Source: UBA11889 sp046582115
GTDB taxonomy: Bacteria > Pseudomonadota > Gammaproteobacteria > Pseudomonadales > Azotimanducaceae
Reading direction: 5' to 3'
Assembly (NCBI GenBank): GCA_046582115.1
Contig: JAYGFA010000050.1
Coordinates: 1 to 64,000 of the forward strand
DNA length: 64,000 bases
Shown here: one piece after another, positions 52,758 through 61,381 of the stretch
Numbering within the stretch: the stretch's first letter is position 1
How the letters are laid out: each line of letters opens with the position of its first letter
The notes under the pieces: generated by a model
Told to the model about the DNA's origin: nothing
Seen by the model: only the letters and a program-made list of their open reading frames with translations
Databases searched by the model: none
Made by a program: the position numbers and the translations under genes

Positions 52758-54223
52758 AACTCCTAAATGGCTGGGCGATGGGCGCCGCGGCATTGTTCGC
52801 GGGCGCGATCTATCCTCTCTCGTTTGCGCCATTCGGATGGTGGTTGATTGCGCTGGTTTCTGCGGCGTTGCTTTACAGCGCTATCAAGAACGCGGTAACC
52901 GGTCGACGTGCTTTCCTTTGGGCATGGCTTTTTGGCGTCGGTAAATATGCGGTTGGCGCGTCCTGGATATACGTCAGCATCCACGTACATGGGCAAGCCC
53001 CGATACCATTGGCGTTAACGCTTGTTGCGATTTTCGTCGCTGGAATGGCGGTTTTTTCCGGGGCGTATGGATGGTGTTGGTTTCACGCACGTACTGGTCG
53101 TCCTCTGATCGATGTCGTTAGCTTTGTTTCTATTTGGGTACTGGGAGAGTGGTTGCTGACATGGTTTTTAACGGGATTTCCATGGCTTTTTACCGGCTAC
53201 GCGTTGCTGGATACTCCGTTGGCGTTGCTCGCACCGATCGGTGGCGTGTTAGCCGTGGGCTTTGCAGGTCTTACATCGGGCCTATTTGTTTTGGAAGCCT
53301 GGAGGCACCCGCAGCTGCTTTTTGTTGCCGCGGTACCGTGGCTTATCGCGTGGGCATTTGCTGACCGAAACTGGGCGTCTCCGACAAAACAATTCACCGT
53401 TGCACTGGTACAGGGAAACATTACGCAGGAAACGAAATGGCTTCCCGAAAGCGTACAGCCAATACTTGATCGTTACGCAGCGCTATCGGATAAAGCATGG
53501 GACAAGGATCTCGTGATCTGGCCAGAAGCCGCCATTACCGTGCCTCATGCGCGGGCAATGACGTACCTCAATGCCATGGCCGATAGAACCAATGGAGCAT
53601 TAATTCTTGGGGTACCGGTGCTGGGACGCGACCCGGACGACCGCTATGTTCACTACAATGCCGCCATTGTTGTCGGTGATGGTACGGGGCAATACCTTAA
53701 ACGGAAATTGGTGCCTTTCGGGGAATATGTCCCGTTCGAAAGTGTTTTGAGAGGGGTCATCAAGTTTTTCGATCTTCCCATGTCAACGGTGCGCGAGGGA
53801 CCAAAACAGCAAACGTTGGTTAACGCGGGTGGTCTCAAGGTCGCTATCGCGATTTGTTACGAAATTGTCTATGCGCGGATGGTGGCAACCGATTCAGCTC
53901 GCGCTGATCTCATTGTCAACATAAGTAACGACTCCTGGTTCGGACGGTCGATTGGTCCCATGCAGCATATGCAAATCGCACGGATGAGGGCACTCGAGAA
54001 CGGGAGGTATTTATTGCGGGCGACCAACAATGGGGTCACTGCGATCGTTGCTCCTAACGGGAAGGTTGTTAGTAATTTACCGCAGTTCGAACAAGGTGTT
54101 CTTTTGGGAGAGGCGGCGGTTATGGAGGGACGCACGCCGTATTCGTGGTGGCTGGACACTCCCATTGTCCTGCTCAGTGTTGGTCTAGTTGCGATAGCTC
54201 TTTTTCTCCGCCGTAAGAACTGA
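52742..54223 (+). CDS. lnt: Apolipoprotein N-acyltransferase
   Basis: 493 residues with six to eight membrane helices in the first 200 residues, then a nitrilase-like periplasmic domain. The catalytic triad is visible: Glu in WPEAAITVP, Lys in RKLVPFGEYVP and Cys in AICYEIVY. The enzyme adds the N-terminal acyl chain to lipoproteins in the inner membrane. The start is a TTG at 52742 inside corC with a 16-base overlap; a shorter ATG start is possible. It ends the conserved plus-strand block and faces a minus-strand TPP enzyme. Confidence 0.96.
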   Translation: MPTKLKLLNGWAMGAAALFAGAIYPLSFAPFGWWLIALVSAALLYSAIKNAVTGRRAFLWAWLFGVGKYAVGASWIYVSIHVHGQAPIPLALTLVAIFVAGMAVFSGAYGWCWFHARTGRPLIDVVSFVSIWVLGEWLLTWFLTGFPWLFTGYALLDTPLALLAPIGGVLAVGFAGLTSGLFVLEAWRHPQLLFVAAVPWLIAWAFADRNWASPTKQFTVALVQGNITQETKWLPESVQPILDRYAALSDKAWDKDLVIWPEAAITVPHARAMTYLNAMADRTNGALILGVPVLGRDPDDRYVHYNAAIVVGDGTGQYLKRKLVPFGEYVPFESVLRGVIKFFDLPMSTVREGPKQQTLVNAGGLKVAIAICYEIVYARMVATDSARADLIVNISNDSWFGRSIGPMQHMQIARMRALENGRYLLRATNNGVTAIVAPNGKVVSNLPQFEQGVLLGEAAVMEGRTPYSWWLDTPIVLLSVGLVAIALFLRRKN

Positions 54224-54271
54224 ACCGCTCCTAAAAGCACCAACCCTCGTACGTTCTCTGGCCAGCAGCGA

Positions 54272-55939
54272 TTACGCTGTTGGCGGTGGCCGGAGCAAAT
54301 CCGGGTAAACGGAAAACCGTGTGTCTTGTCGAGTGCGCACTTCGATCACAACCGTTTCGCCTTCGTGATTGGCGCGCTGGGCTTCTTCAATCGCTGGTGC
54401 GATCGCTTCCGCCGTAGTGACGTGAATCCCTTTGGCACCTAGCGCTTTGGCAACTCCTGCATAGTCCCCGGATTGGTTACCTGTGCCGTACTTTTCCATG
54501 GCTACCGGCATGCTTTTGTCATAACCACCCATTGTGAGATTATTGACTATGACGGTGGTGATGGGGATCTCAGCACGTACGGCGGTTTCGATTTCCATCC
54601 CGGTATGTCCAAAAGCTAAATCGCCCATGAAGTTCAGGCAGAATCGTTCTGGGTTCGCCATTTTTGCCCCCATCACCAAAGGAATACCGTATCCGAGATG
54701 CGTAGTCTTACCCCAGCCAATATATCCGTGCGGGGACGACGCTTTATAGAACGGCATGATCTGGTCCCTTGGGTTGCCCGCATCATGCGTGACGACGCTG
54801 TTGCCGTGGTCCAGGGTGCGATTGATTTCACGGATGACTCGGTATGGATTCACAGGGACTTCGTCGCTATTGAGCAACGGTGCCCACTCTTCGAGCCACT
54901 CTTTCCGGGTCTGTGCAATGGACTCGACAAGCGCTGAATTGGTCCCGCGCCCGTTTTCGCCTACTGCACCCTTGATCTCGTCGATCATCAGTTCAAGGGT
55001 TAGTTTTGCGTCCCCGACGAGGCCAATGTCGATGTCGTAATCTTTGTTTATATCTTCGGCAGCGACGTTGGCCTGGATCATGAATTTCCCCGGGGGGATA
55101 TCGATACCAAAGGTTGTTCGCGTAAGACCGGAACCAACCGCGAAGACTGTATCGGCGGCACCCAGCCACTTGAAAACACTTTTAGGGGCGGTTCTATTGG
55201 CGGAACCCAATGCTAGGGAATGATCATCGGGAAAGGCACTTTTCGCTTGCATTGTCGTGATGACTGGGATTGCTGTCAGTTCCGCGAGTTCCAATAGTTG
55301 GTCCGCAGCTTGTGCGTATAACACTCCCTGACCTGCCCAAATAATGGGATCCTTGGCGGCTAATAGTTGGGCTACGGCATCTTTGATATCCGTCCGAGAA
55401 GGCCCGTATTTCATCGGACTGGATGGTTTATACGGTGGCGTATTTTCTGGGACTTGTTGTCCCAAAACATCTCCGTGCATTTCAACCAAGACCGGACCCG
55501 GCCGTCCTTGTCGAACGGTATGGAAGGCACGACGCATTTCGCGCGTCGTCCGATGAATCTGATCGATTGACAACGCAAGTTTGGTCACGTTGGCGTAATT
55601 TCGAGTGGCTGAAAAATTCGGAGCGATGTCGTAACTTCCGGTACCACTACCGCCCGGCAGGAAGAGAATCGGTACGGAATCCCCCCAAGCCTGAGCGATC
55701 CCCCCGAACGAATTTTCAACTCCGGGTCCCGACTGGGAGGCAAACACTCCGATTTGTTGGCCTGCGGTCTGGCGGCTGTACCCATCGATTGCGTTAATAC
55801 CTCCTCTTTCTTGACGGAAAACGATAGGCCGTATGCCTATTTTCGCGGCAGCCTCGATCAATGGATTGGCGGGGAAACATGCCATCCAGGTGACACCTTC
55901 GGCTTGCAAGCAACGTGCGACAAGATCAAAACCGTTCAC
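54272..55939 (-). CDS. Thiamine diphosphate-dependent acetolactate synthase-like enzyme
   Basis: 555 residues with the three-domain acetolactate-synthase fold. The N-terminal PYR domain has the activating Glu in FRQERGGINAIDGYSRQ, and the C-terminal PP domain has the TPP signature GDLAFGHTGMEIETA with the NN that ends it. The sequence is not that of IlvB or of oxalyl-CoA decarboxylase as I recall them; catalysis of a decarboxylation or carboligation is expected but the substrate is unknown. It lies 44 bases downstream of the PdxA-like gene on the same strand and is probably the last gene of that operon. Confidence 0.85.
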   Translation of the reverse strand: MNGFDLVARCLQAEGVTWMACFPANPLIEAAAKIGIRPIVFRQERGGINAIDGYSRQTAGQQIGVFASQSGPGVENSFGGIAQAWGDSVPILFLPGGSGTGSYDIAPNFSATRNYANVTKLALSIDQIHRTTREMRRAFHTVRQGRPGPVLVEMHGDVLGQQVPENTPPYKPSSPMKYGPSRTDIKDAVAQLLAAKDPIIWAGQGVLYAQAADQLLELAELTAIPVITTMQAKSAFPDDHSLALGSANRTAPKSVFKWLGAADTVFAVGSGLTRTTFGIDIPPGKFMIQANVAAEDINKDYDIDIGLVGDAKLTLELMIDEIKGAVGENGRGTNSALVESIAQTRKEWLEEWAPLLNSDEVPVNPYRVIREINRTLDHGNSVVTHDAGNPRDQIMPFYKASSPHGYIGWGKTTHLGYGIPLVMGAKMANPERFCLNFMGDLAFGHTGMEIETAVRAEIPITTVIVNNLTMGGYDKSMPVAMEKYGTGNQSGDYAGVAKALGAKGIHVTTAEAIAPAIEEAQRANHEGETVVIEVRTRQDTRFSVYPDLLRPPPTA

Positions 55940-55983
55940 AGAAATTCCCCCAAAGAACTAAGCGGGAAAGAGTAGCACTCCGG

Positions 55984-56964
55984 TCATACGAAGGTGCGTC
56001 TGGATGCAAGTTTCCATGCGTAATCGAGCGCGTAACCTAACGAGTCAGTAAAAGCGGTCCCTGTCCAGGCGATATCGAACGCGGTCCCGTGATCCACCGA
56101 TGTTCGAACGATCGGTAAGCCGATGGTGACGTTGACGGCGGATTTGAAATCAAAGAGTTTCATGGGCGCGTGTCCCTGATCGTGATACATACAGACCACC
56201 GCGTCGTAACGATTATGGTGTATCGCCTGGCGAAAAATCGTGTCGGCGGGATAGGGGCCGGACGCTTTGATTCCCGCATCAACGGTTTCCTCAATCGCCG
56301 GAGTTATATGTTGTTGTTCTTCGTCCCCAAACATCCCATTTTCTCCGGCATGGGGGTTGACACCGCAAACGGCGATGCGCGGACTCTTAATATGCGTTGA
56401 TAGAGTCTCGTGTGTTAGCTCAATGACGGCTCGAACCCTTTGCTTGGTTACGCGACGTATCGCTTCTGTCAACGGAACATGTGCACTGACATGACTTACT
56501 GCGATGTCTTCCGTAACTAGCATCATGGAATAATTTTGTACGTCACAAAGTTGGGCAATCAATTCGGTGTGTCCAACGAATCCTGGATCGCTCATCCGCG
56601 TCGCTTCTTTGTTTACGGGTAATGTAACGATTCCCGCGACTTCGCCCTTTAGAGCATCATGAGTAGCGCGTACAACGTACGCTCGTGCGGCGGCACCTGA
56701 ATCTTTCCGTAGTTTCCCGGGCGTGAGATCGGAAGGATTGAGCAATCCCAGATCCATAACATTGAGAGGCCCTTTGATAGCTTGACAGGCGTCATTGACC
56801 GTGTTGATCGGAACGTCTAACTGGAGAAGAGTGGCGCCAGCCTGCAAGATCGCAGCGTCACCGTAAACGATCACGTCGTTACTCAACTCCCCATTGGCGC
56901 AACAACGGAGTGCAATTTCTGGTCCGACGCCCGACGCGTCTCCCATCGTGACAGCCATGCGCAC
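55984..56964 (-). CDS. PdxA-family 4-phospho-hydroxyacid dehydrogenase (PdxA2-like)
   Basis: 326 residues with the three metal-ligand motifs of PdxA: VGHTELIA, CGVNPHAGENG and YHDQGHAPMKL. PdxA proper oxidises 4-phosphohydroxy-L-threonine in vitamin B6 synthesis. The neighbour immediately upstream is a DUF1537 four-carbon acid kinase, the partner of PdxA2, which oxidises and decarboxylates 4-phospho-D-threonate or 4-phospho-D-erythronate to DHAP. The context therefore favours the catabolic PdxA2 role; PdxJ and other B6 genes are absent. The kinase ends 10 bases before its start. Confidence 0.84.
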   Translation of the reverse strand: MRMAVTMGDASGVGPEIALRCCANGELSNDVIVYGDAAILQAGATLLQLDVPINTVNDACQAIKGPLNVMDLGLLNPSDLTPGKLRKDSGAAARAYVVRATHDALKGEVAGIVTLPVNKEATRMSDPGFVGHTELIAQLCDVQNYSMMLVTEDIAVSHVSAHVPLTEAIRRVTKQRVRAVIELTHETLSTHIKSPRIAVCGVNPHAGENGMFGDEEQQHITPAIEETVDAGIKASGPYPADTIFRQAIHHNRYDAVVCMYHDQGHAPMKLFDFKSAVNVTIGLPIVRTSVDHGTAFDIAWTGTAFTDSLGYALDYAWKLASRRTFV

Positions 56965-56974
56965 GCGTTTGTAC

Positions 56975-57989
56975 TCAAGTAGAAAGTAGGTCTACGAGGG
57001 TATCAGGTTTTCCAATCCCCCCTCCTTTGGTGACCAATAGTTGCGCGTTACGATTTGCGACGGGGATTGCAACGCCTAAATTTCCTAGAACTTTGATCGT
57101 ATCATTACCCAAGATTGCCGCGGCCGTATCTCCTCCAATAACCATTAACGTCCCGACGGGGTCGGCTGATTGGGAGAATGAAGCAAGTGCCTTAGCCGTC
57201 GCGCGCGCGGCTTTTAAGTCAGGCGTTCTTGTTGGTTCGATTGTCGTTAAAACGCATAAACGATCTGAAAGTTGGAACGCATCGTCCACGGTATATAAGG
57301 GACATTGGAGACGGCGTATCTGATTTCTACTTACCGGGTGCAAACTGCCGCAGACAATGAGGATGGGTTCCTGGAGTACAAAGTTTTGTAGTGAACGGGG
57401 ACGACCGAAAGTTGCGGCAAAAGCTTGGATGGCGCCCGTTGGACCGACAAGCATGCGTCTTTCATTACGACATCGCTGCGCTACCTGGGCCAGTTCGTCG
57501 TTATCGTTCGCGTCGAGTACGCGCACATTTCGGCCTGTGCAACCTGCAGCGTGCAATAATTCCATGGGACGGCTAGTCGCGACTGGATTTAGTGGGTCGG
57601 CGGCCGACGCGCTTTCGGCAACCGGAATATCGTTAACGTACACAATTCCTTGGCTACAGCGCCGTCCAGCGTCGGGAAAACTCGGCACGACATCGATCCC
57701 AAAACCCATATCGAGCAGAGCTTTCACTTCGTGTGGCCAATTACCTCGTAGTACCGAATCGATCTTGTGGCAACGTGCTCCTGCGGCGGTTTGGTGAATC
57801 TTTTTAATACGTTGAGCTGCCATCGCCGCACTGTCATGGCGTGTTTCAAGGTCGATGACCAAGCAATCGCCGCTCGTAATTGTCGAACCAGCATTGACCA
57901 AGAACCCTTCTTCCGCAATGGCGCCCGCGACTTCAAGCGCGCCAGTACGATCGTCCGCAGTAGTTAGGAAATTGAGCAGTGGTTTTCAT
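56975..57989 (-). CDS. Four-carbon acid sugar kinase (DUF1537), probable frameshift at the N-terminus
   Basis: The open frame begins near 57980 and has the DUF1537 signs: N-terminal ADDRTGALEVAG (substrate-binding motif), KIDSVLRGNWPHE and VIGGDTAAA near the C-terminus. The only frame start visible downstream (TTG 57901) would remove ADDRTGA. Upstream, ATG at 57989 is one base out of frame; dropping one A of the AAAA run at 57983-57986 gives MKPLLNFLTTADDRTGA, a normal N-terminus. So either a homopolymer insertion or a non-standard CTG start. The product should phosphorylate threonate- or erythronate-like acids for PdxA2. The protein is about 335 residues, shorter than many DUF1537 kinases. 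Confidence 0.72.
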
Positions 57990-58086
57990 GATCCAGCGAA
58001 AGGTGGACCCTACCCGCATCTTCTCACCGCTACTAGTGGCGAGGATCGATGTGATTAAGCGCACGTACCGGTGTTATAAAGTCGAT

Positions 58087-58590
58087 ATGAAGCGTTTGCT
58101 TTGCTTGGTCGGGATCCTGTTTCTCGTTGGGTGCGGATTTCAGTTACGGACATGGGATTTGGCGTCCGTGTATAGGAATGTCCGCATCGAATCGCACGTC
58201 GATAGCAGTATCGATCGGGACATACGCCGGGCTTTTGAATCTGTAGGGGTGGTGGTGGTTGAAGATGGGGTCGCGGATCTGTACCTCACAATTGAACGTG
58301 AGGACTTTGAACAAAGTAGTGACATGTTTACTGGTGATGGTCGGGTCGCTGGCTACCGGCTACGGCTTCGCGTTGATTATCAGGCCAGTGAGGCGAATGG
58401 TAAGACTGTAGTTTCTCTGCGGACACTGCAGGAGGAGCGATCACTTCCACTCAACCGCGCCAACGTTGTCGGATCGGATTACGAGAAAAGACTATTGGCG
58501 CAGGAGATGCGGACTGACATCGTTCAACAGATCCTGCGCACGCTAGCGCTCTTGGTGGATCAAACGGTTAAACGGACAGATGCATCTTAA
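58087..58590 (+). CDS. lptE: LPS-assembly lipoprotein LptE
   Basis: 167 residues from the ATG at 58087, giving a lipoprotein signal MKRLLCLVGILFLVGC with lipobox LVGC and acylated Cys16; a longer upstream frame would hide the signal. The rest is the short LptE core, GFQLR followed by a beta-rich domain and EKRLLAQEMRTDIVQQIL at the end, typical of the LptD-partner lipoprotein. It seats LptD in the outer membrane for LPS delivery. The end overlaps holA by 11 bases, the standard gene order. leuS, which usually precedes it, is absent. Confidence 0.9.
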   Translation: MKRLLCLVGILFLVGCGFQLRTWDLASVYRNVRIESHVDSSIDRDIRRAFESVGVVVVEDGVADLYLTIEREDFEQSSDMFTGDGRVAGYRLRLRVDYQASEANGKTVVSLRTLQEERSLPLNRANVVGSDYEKRLLAQEMRTDIVQQILRTLALLVDQTVKRTDAS

Positions 58591-59587
58591 GCCTGAGCAG
58601 CTTGGACGCCATCTCGAAGAACCGATGCGTTCCGTTTATTTTGTCGGTGGCGATGAACTTCTTCTCGTCGAAGACGCTTGCCTAGCAATCGTGAAGACGG
58701 CCTATGCGCAAGGGTTTACTGAAAGGGAGCGCATTGACGTAGGTGCGGGGAATGATTGGGCCGATGTATTTTCGAGTGCATCCAGCATGTCTTTGTTTTC
58801 TGCGAAGCGAATGTTGGATATCCGTCTTTCGAGCAAAGGTGTTGATCGAGCGGGATCAGAAGCGCTTTTAGCATACCTTGAGAACCCGATCGAAGAGACA
58901 CTGTTGCTCGTCCGAGCGGGTCCGATCGAGTGGCGAAAGCGCTCATCGCCATGGTTTAAGGCGTTGGAGAAACAGGCGGTTGTTGTAATGGTATCGACTA
59001 TCTCGGCTCAAGAATTACCGCGCTGGCTGAGCGCTCGTGCTCAGAACGCGGGTCTCAAATTGAGTCGTGATGCGATCGACGCGCTTGTTGACCGAACAGA
59101 GGGCAACCTTATTGCGGCACAGCAAGAGCTAGAGAAGCTGTCTCTATTGGATCATCAATCGGATACGGAGATAACGGTTGATGACCTTAGTCTGGACAGT
59201 GCTGCTCATTTTGAAACCTTTGAACTTATTGACACGGCCTTCTTGGGTGACGCGGTCCGTGTCAGAAAAATGCTCAGAACGCTGCGTCAGGAAGGGGTCC
59301 CTATTTACGTGGTGATTGGCGCGCTGGCGGGGCAACTTCGACGTGCCTACCACGTCAGTATAGGGCGTAGTGAACGTCTTGCACGTAATCGCAAGCGCGC
59401 GATTGACGCGGCGATCCGAAGGCTCGGTAGCCATGGCATTGAGACGATACTGATGGAATGCGGACGTTTGGATCAACAGGCCAAGGGAATGCTCCGTGGC
59501 GAAGCGTGGGACTCGCTCGAAAGACTGGCATTGACTATTTCGGGACGTACAAGATCGAACCTCGAGGCGGAAGCCCGCTATCTGTGA
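58580..59587 (+). CDS. holA: DNA polymerase III delta subunit
   Basis: 335 residues, full length for HolA. N-terminal YFVGGDELLLVEDACLAI resembles the delta-subunit AAA+ fold without a functional P-loop, LSLLDHQSDTEITVDDL marks the middle, and the C-terminal domain holds FELIDTAFLGDAVRVRKMLRTLRQEGVPIYVVIGALAGQLRR, the most conserved part. The subunit opens the sliding clamp as part of the gamma complex. It overlaps lptE by 11 bases, and the nadD gene that often follows is replaced by a decayed phosphatase in the opposite direction. Confidence 0.93.
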   Translation: MHLKPEQLGRHLEEPMRSVYFVGGDELLLVEDACLAIVKTAYAQGFTERERIDVGAGNDWADVFSSASSMSLFSAKRMLDIRLSSKGVDRAGSEALLAYLENPIEETLLLVRAGPIEWRKRSSPWFKALEKQAVVVMVSTISAQELPRWLSARAQNAGLKLSRDAIDALVDRTEGNLIAAQQELEKLSLLDHQSDTEITVDDLSLDSAAHFETFELIDTAFLGDAVRVRKMLRTLRQEGVPIYVVIGALAGQLRRAYHVSIGRSERLARNRKRAIDAAIRRLGSHGIETILMECGRLDQQAKGMLRGEAWDSLERLALTISGRTRSNLEAEARYL

Positions 59588-59624
59588 TCGTCAGGCCCAT
59601 ATGCAGCGGGCAGATACAAGTGAA

Positions 59625-60172
59625 CTAATTGATGTTGGTGCGGGCTTCCCTACCACGGGCAACTAACGTAAGACGCCCAGCGTCTGTATTGAAGTGGGAG
59701 ACAGAACAGTTATCGGGACGAAATTGAATCATCAATTCGTTTCCGGTTGCCGCGCCGGCAACAATGTTGATAGCGACGAAGTGCGAAAAGACGACCGTAT
59801 CAAATGGGAATTCCTGGATACAGTCGAGCATGACTTGGCGCCAGACAGTGAGTTCTGGCGTGAGATCGATCCAACGGCGTTTCATTATTCCCTGCAACCA
59901 GATAGCACGATGTCGAAGGTCGTCGATAGGGGAAGGCACTTCGGCCACCCGTTACTCGATGCCGGGCGCGCAGTCCCAACGTATGGCCAAGGGTTTACTG
60001 TCTCTCTCGCCCGAGCGAGCGAGCTCGTTACGATTTGCATAGGCCCCATCGCGTCAAGTTCTTTTGCCGCCGCGTTCGCTTGCTCCATGCCGCGTTTGCT
60101 CAAACCCGGATTAATTTGGCCATCGAATCCGGCAGCGGCTTCGCCTTGACGGACCATGTAGATACTGGGCAT
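59625..60172 (-). pseudogene. Histidine phosphatase (phosphoglycerate mutase-like), frameshifted and lacking its catalytic His
   Basis: The frame starting at 60172 gives MPSIYMVRQGEAAAG, where the family has RHGEA; the phosphorylated His is Gln, a one-base change (CAA). It goes on to SSLARARETVNPW, then leaves the family. Another frame from 59948 down has VAEVPSPIDDLRHRAIWL, and FSHFVAINIVAGAATGNE with the second His, as in the C-terminal half. Adding one base in the CCC run near 59948-59951 joins them. Loss of the nucleophile plus a frameshift favours a real pseudogene. It is convergent with holA and divergent from cobS. Confidence 0.75.
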
Positions 60173-60372
60173 TGAATTGCATCCTTATCTGGTGGTTTGC
60201 AACGTTCTTGTAGTCGCTCGCTGATGCAACGGCCGAGCAATGTCAGCGCGGGCTACCGCTAATTTGCACTGGGAAAGACAGTTGAATCAAGGTTAAATAG
60301 CTTGCTTCGCTGGTTGCACGTCACGGCCCGAATCAATAGACCGTGTACCTGTGGTTGACTGAAGGTTTAGTT

Positions 60373-61371
60373 ATGAATATTCACGACGGTGGGCTGTCGC
60401 CTGACGTGACGCCGGATGCGTCCGTAAACGTACGTGAGGTGTTCGGGATCGATGAAGACTTTTCCGTGCCGGCCTTTAGTGAACGTAGCGAATACGTGCC
60501 GTTGATCGACGATGACTACTGTTTCGACCCAGACACTACACTCGCAATCCTTGCAGGGTTTACTCACAACCGCCGGACCATGATCCAGGGATACCACGGC
60601 ACTGGGAAATCGACTCATATCGAGCAAGTGGCTGCGCGTCTGAACTGGCCGTGTATTAGGGTCAATTTGGATAGCCACATCAGTCGTATCGATTTGATCG
60701 GTAAAGACGCCATCGTGATTGAGGACGGCAGCCAAATCACAGCATTTCGTGAAGGCATTTTACCGTGGGCGTTGCAGCACCCAACGGCACTGGTTTTTGA
60801 CGAATACGACGCCGGTCGTCCGGACGTTATGTTTGTAATACAGCGGGTTCTTGAAGTCGACGGAAAGCTCACGTTATTAGACCAGAACCGCATCATTACG
60901 CCCCATCCGTCCTTTCGACTTTTTTCGACCACCAATACTGTAGGACTCGGGGACACCACGGGTCTATATCACGGAACGCAACAGATCAACCAGGGCCAAA
61001 TGGATCGCTGGAACATCGTCGCAACGCTAAATTACTTGCCGCATGAAATGGAAGTAGACATCGTTTATGGGAAAGCGAAGAGCTGGCAGGCCAAAGTGGA
61101 CGGACGACAAACTATTTCAAGTATGGTTAATGTGGCTGACTTGACCAGGAGGGGCTTTGTAAACGGGGACGTTTCCATAGTGATGTCGCCACGTACCGTG
61201 CTGGACTGGGCGGAGAACGCCGAGATATTTAGTGATATCGGCTTCGGTTTCCGAGTTACCTTCCTAAACAAATGCGATGAACTCGAGCGCCCTATCATCG
61301 CGGAGTATTACCAGCGATGTATGGGCGACGACTTGGGCGATGCCAGCAAGGGCATCATGCTGACAAAGTAG
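60373..61371 (+). CDS. cobS: CobS-type AAA+ ATPase (cobaltochelatase subunit)
   Basis: 332 residues from the ATG at 60373 (GAAGG upstream), an AAA+ MoxR-like ATPase. Walker A is GYHGTGKSTHIEQ at about 74-86 and Walker B is ALVFDEYDAG. The N-terminal NVREVFGIDEDFSVPAF is characteristic of CobS. With CobT it forms the ATPase complex that powers cobalt insertion by CobN into hydrogenobyrinic acid diamide. CobT follows after 10 bases. CobN is not in the window. Confidence 0.92.
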   Translation: MNIHDGGLSPDVTPDASVNVREVFGIDEDFSVPAFSERSEYVPLIDDDYCFDPDTTLAILAGFTHNRRTMIQGYHGTGKSTHIEQVAARLNWPCIRVNLDSHISRIDLIGKDAIVIEDGSQITAFREGILPWALQHPTALVFDEYDAGRPDVMFVIQRVLEVDGKLTLLDQNRIITPHPSFRLFSTTNTVGLGDTTGLYHGTQQINQGQMDRWNIVATLNYLPHEMEVDIVYGKAKSWQAKVDGRQTISSMVNVADLTRRGFVNGDVSIVMSPRTVLDWAENAEIFSDIGFGFRVTFLNKCDELERPIIAEYYQRCMGDDLGDASKGIMLTK

Positions 61372-61381
61372 ATCCGGGTTC

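Noticed and set aside
52128..52832. 234-codon minus-strand open frame
   Set aside because: Antisense to corC and the start of lnt; no coding signal of its own.
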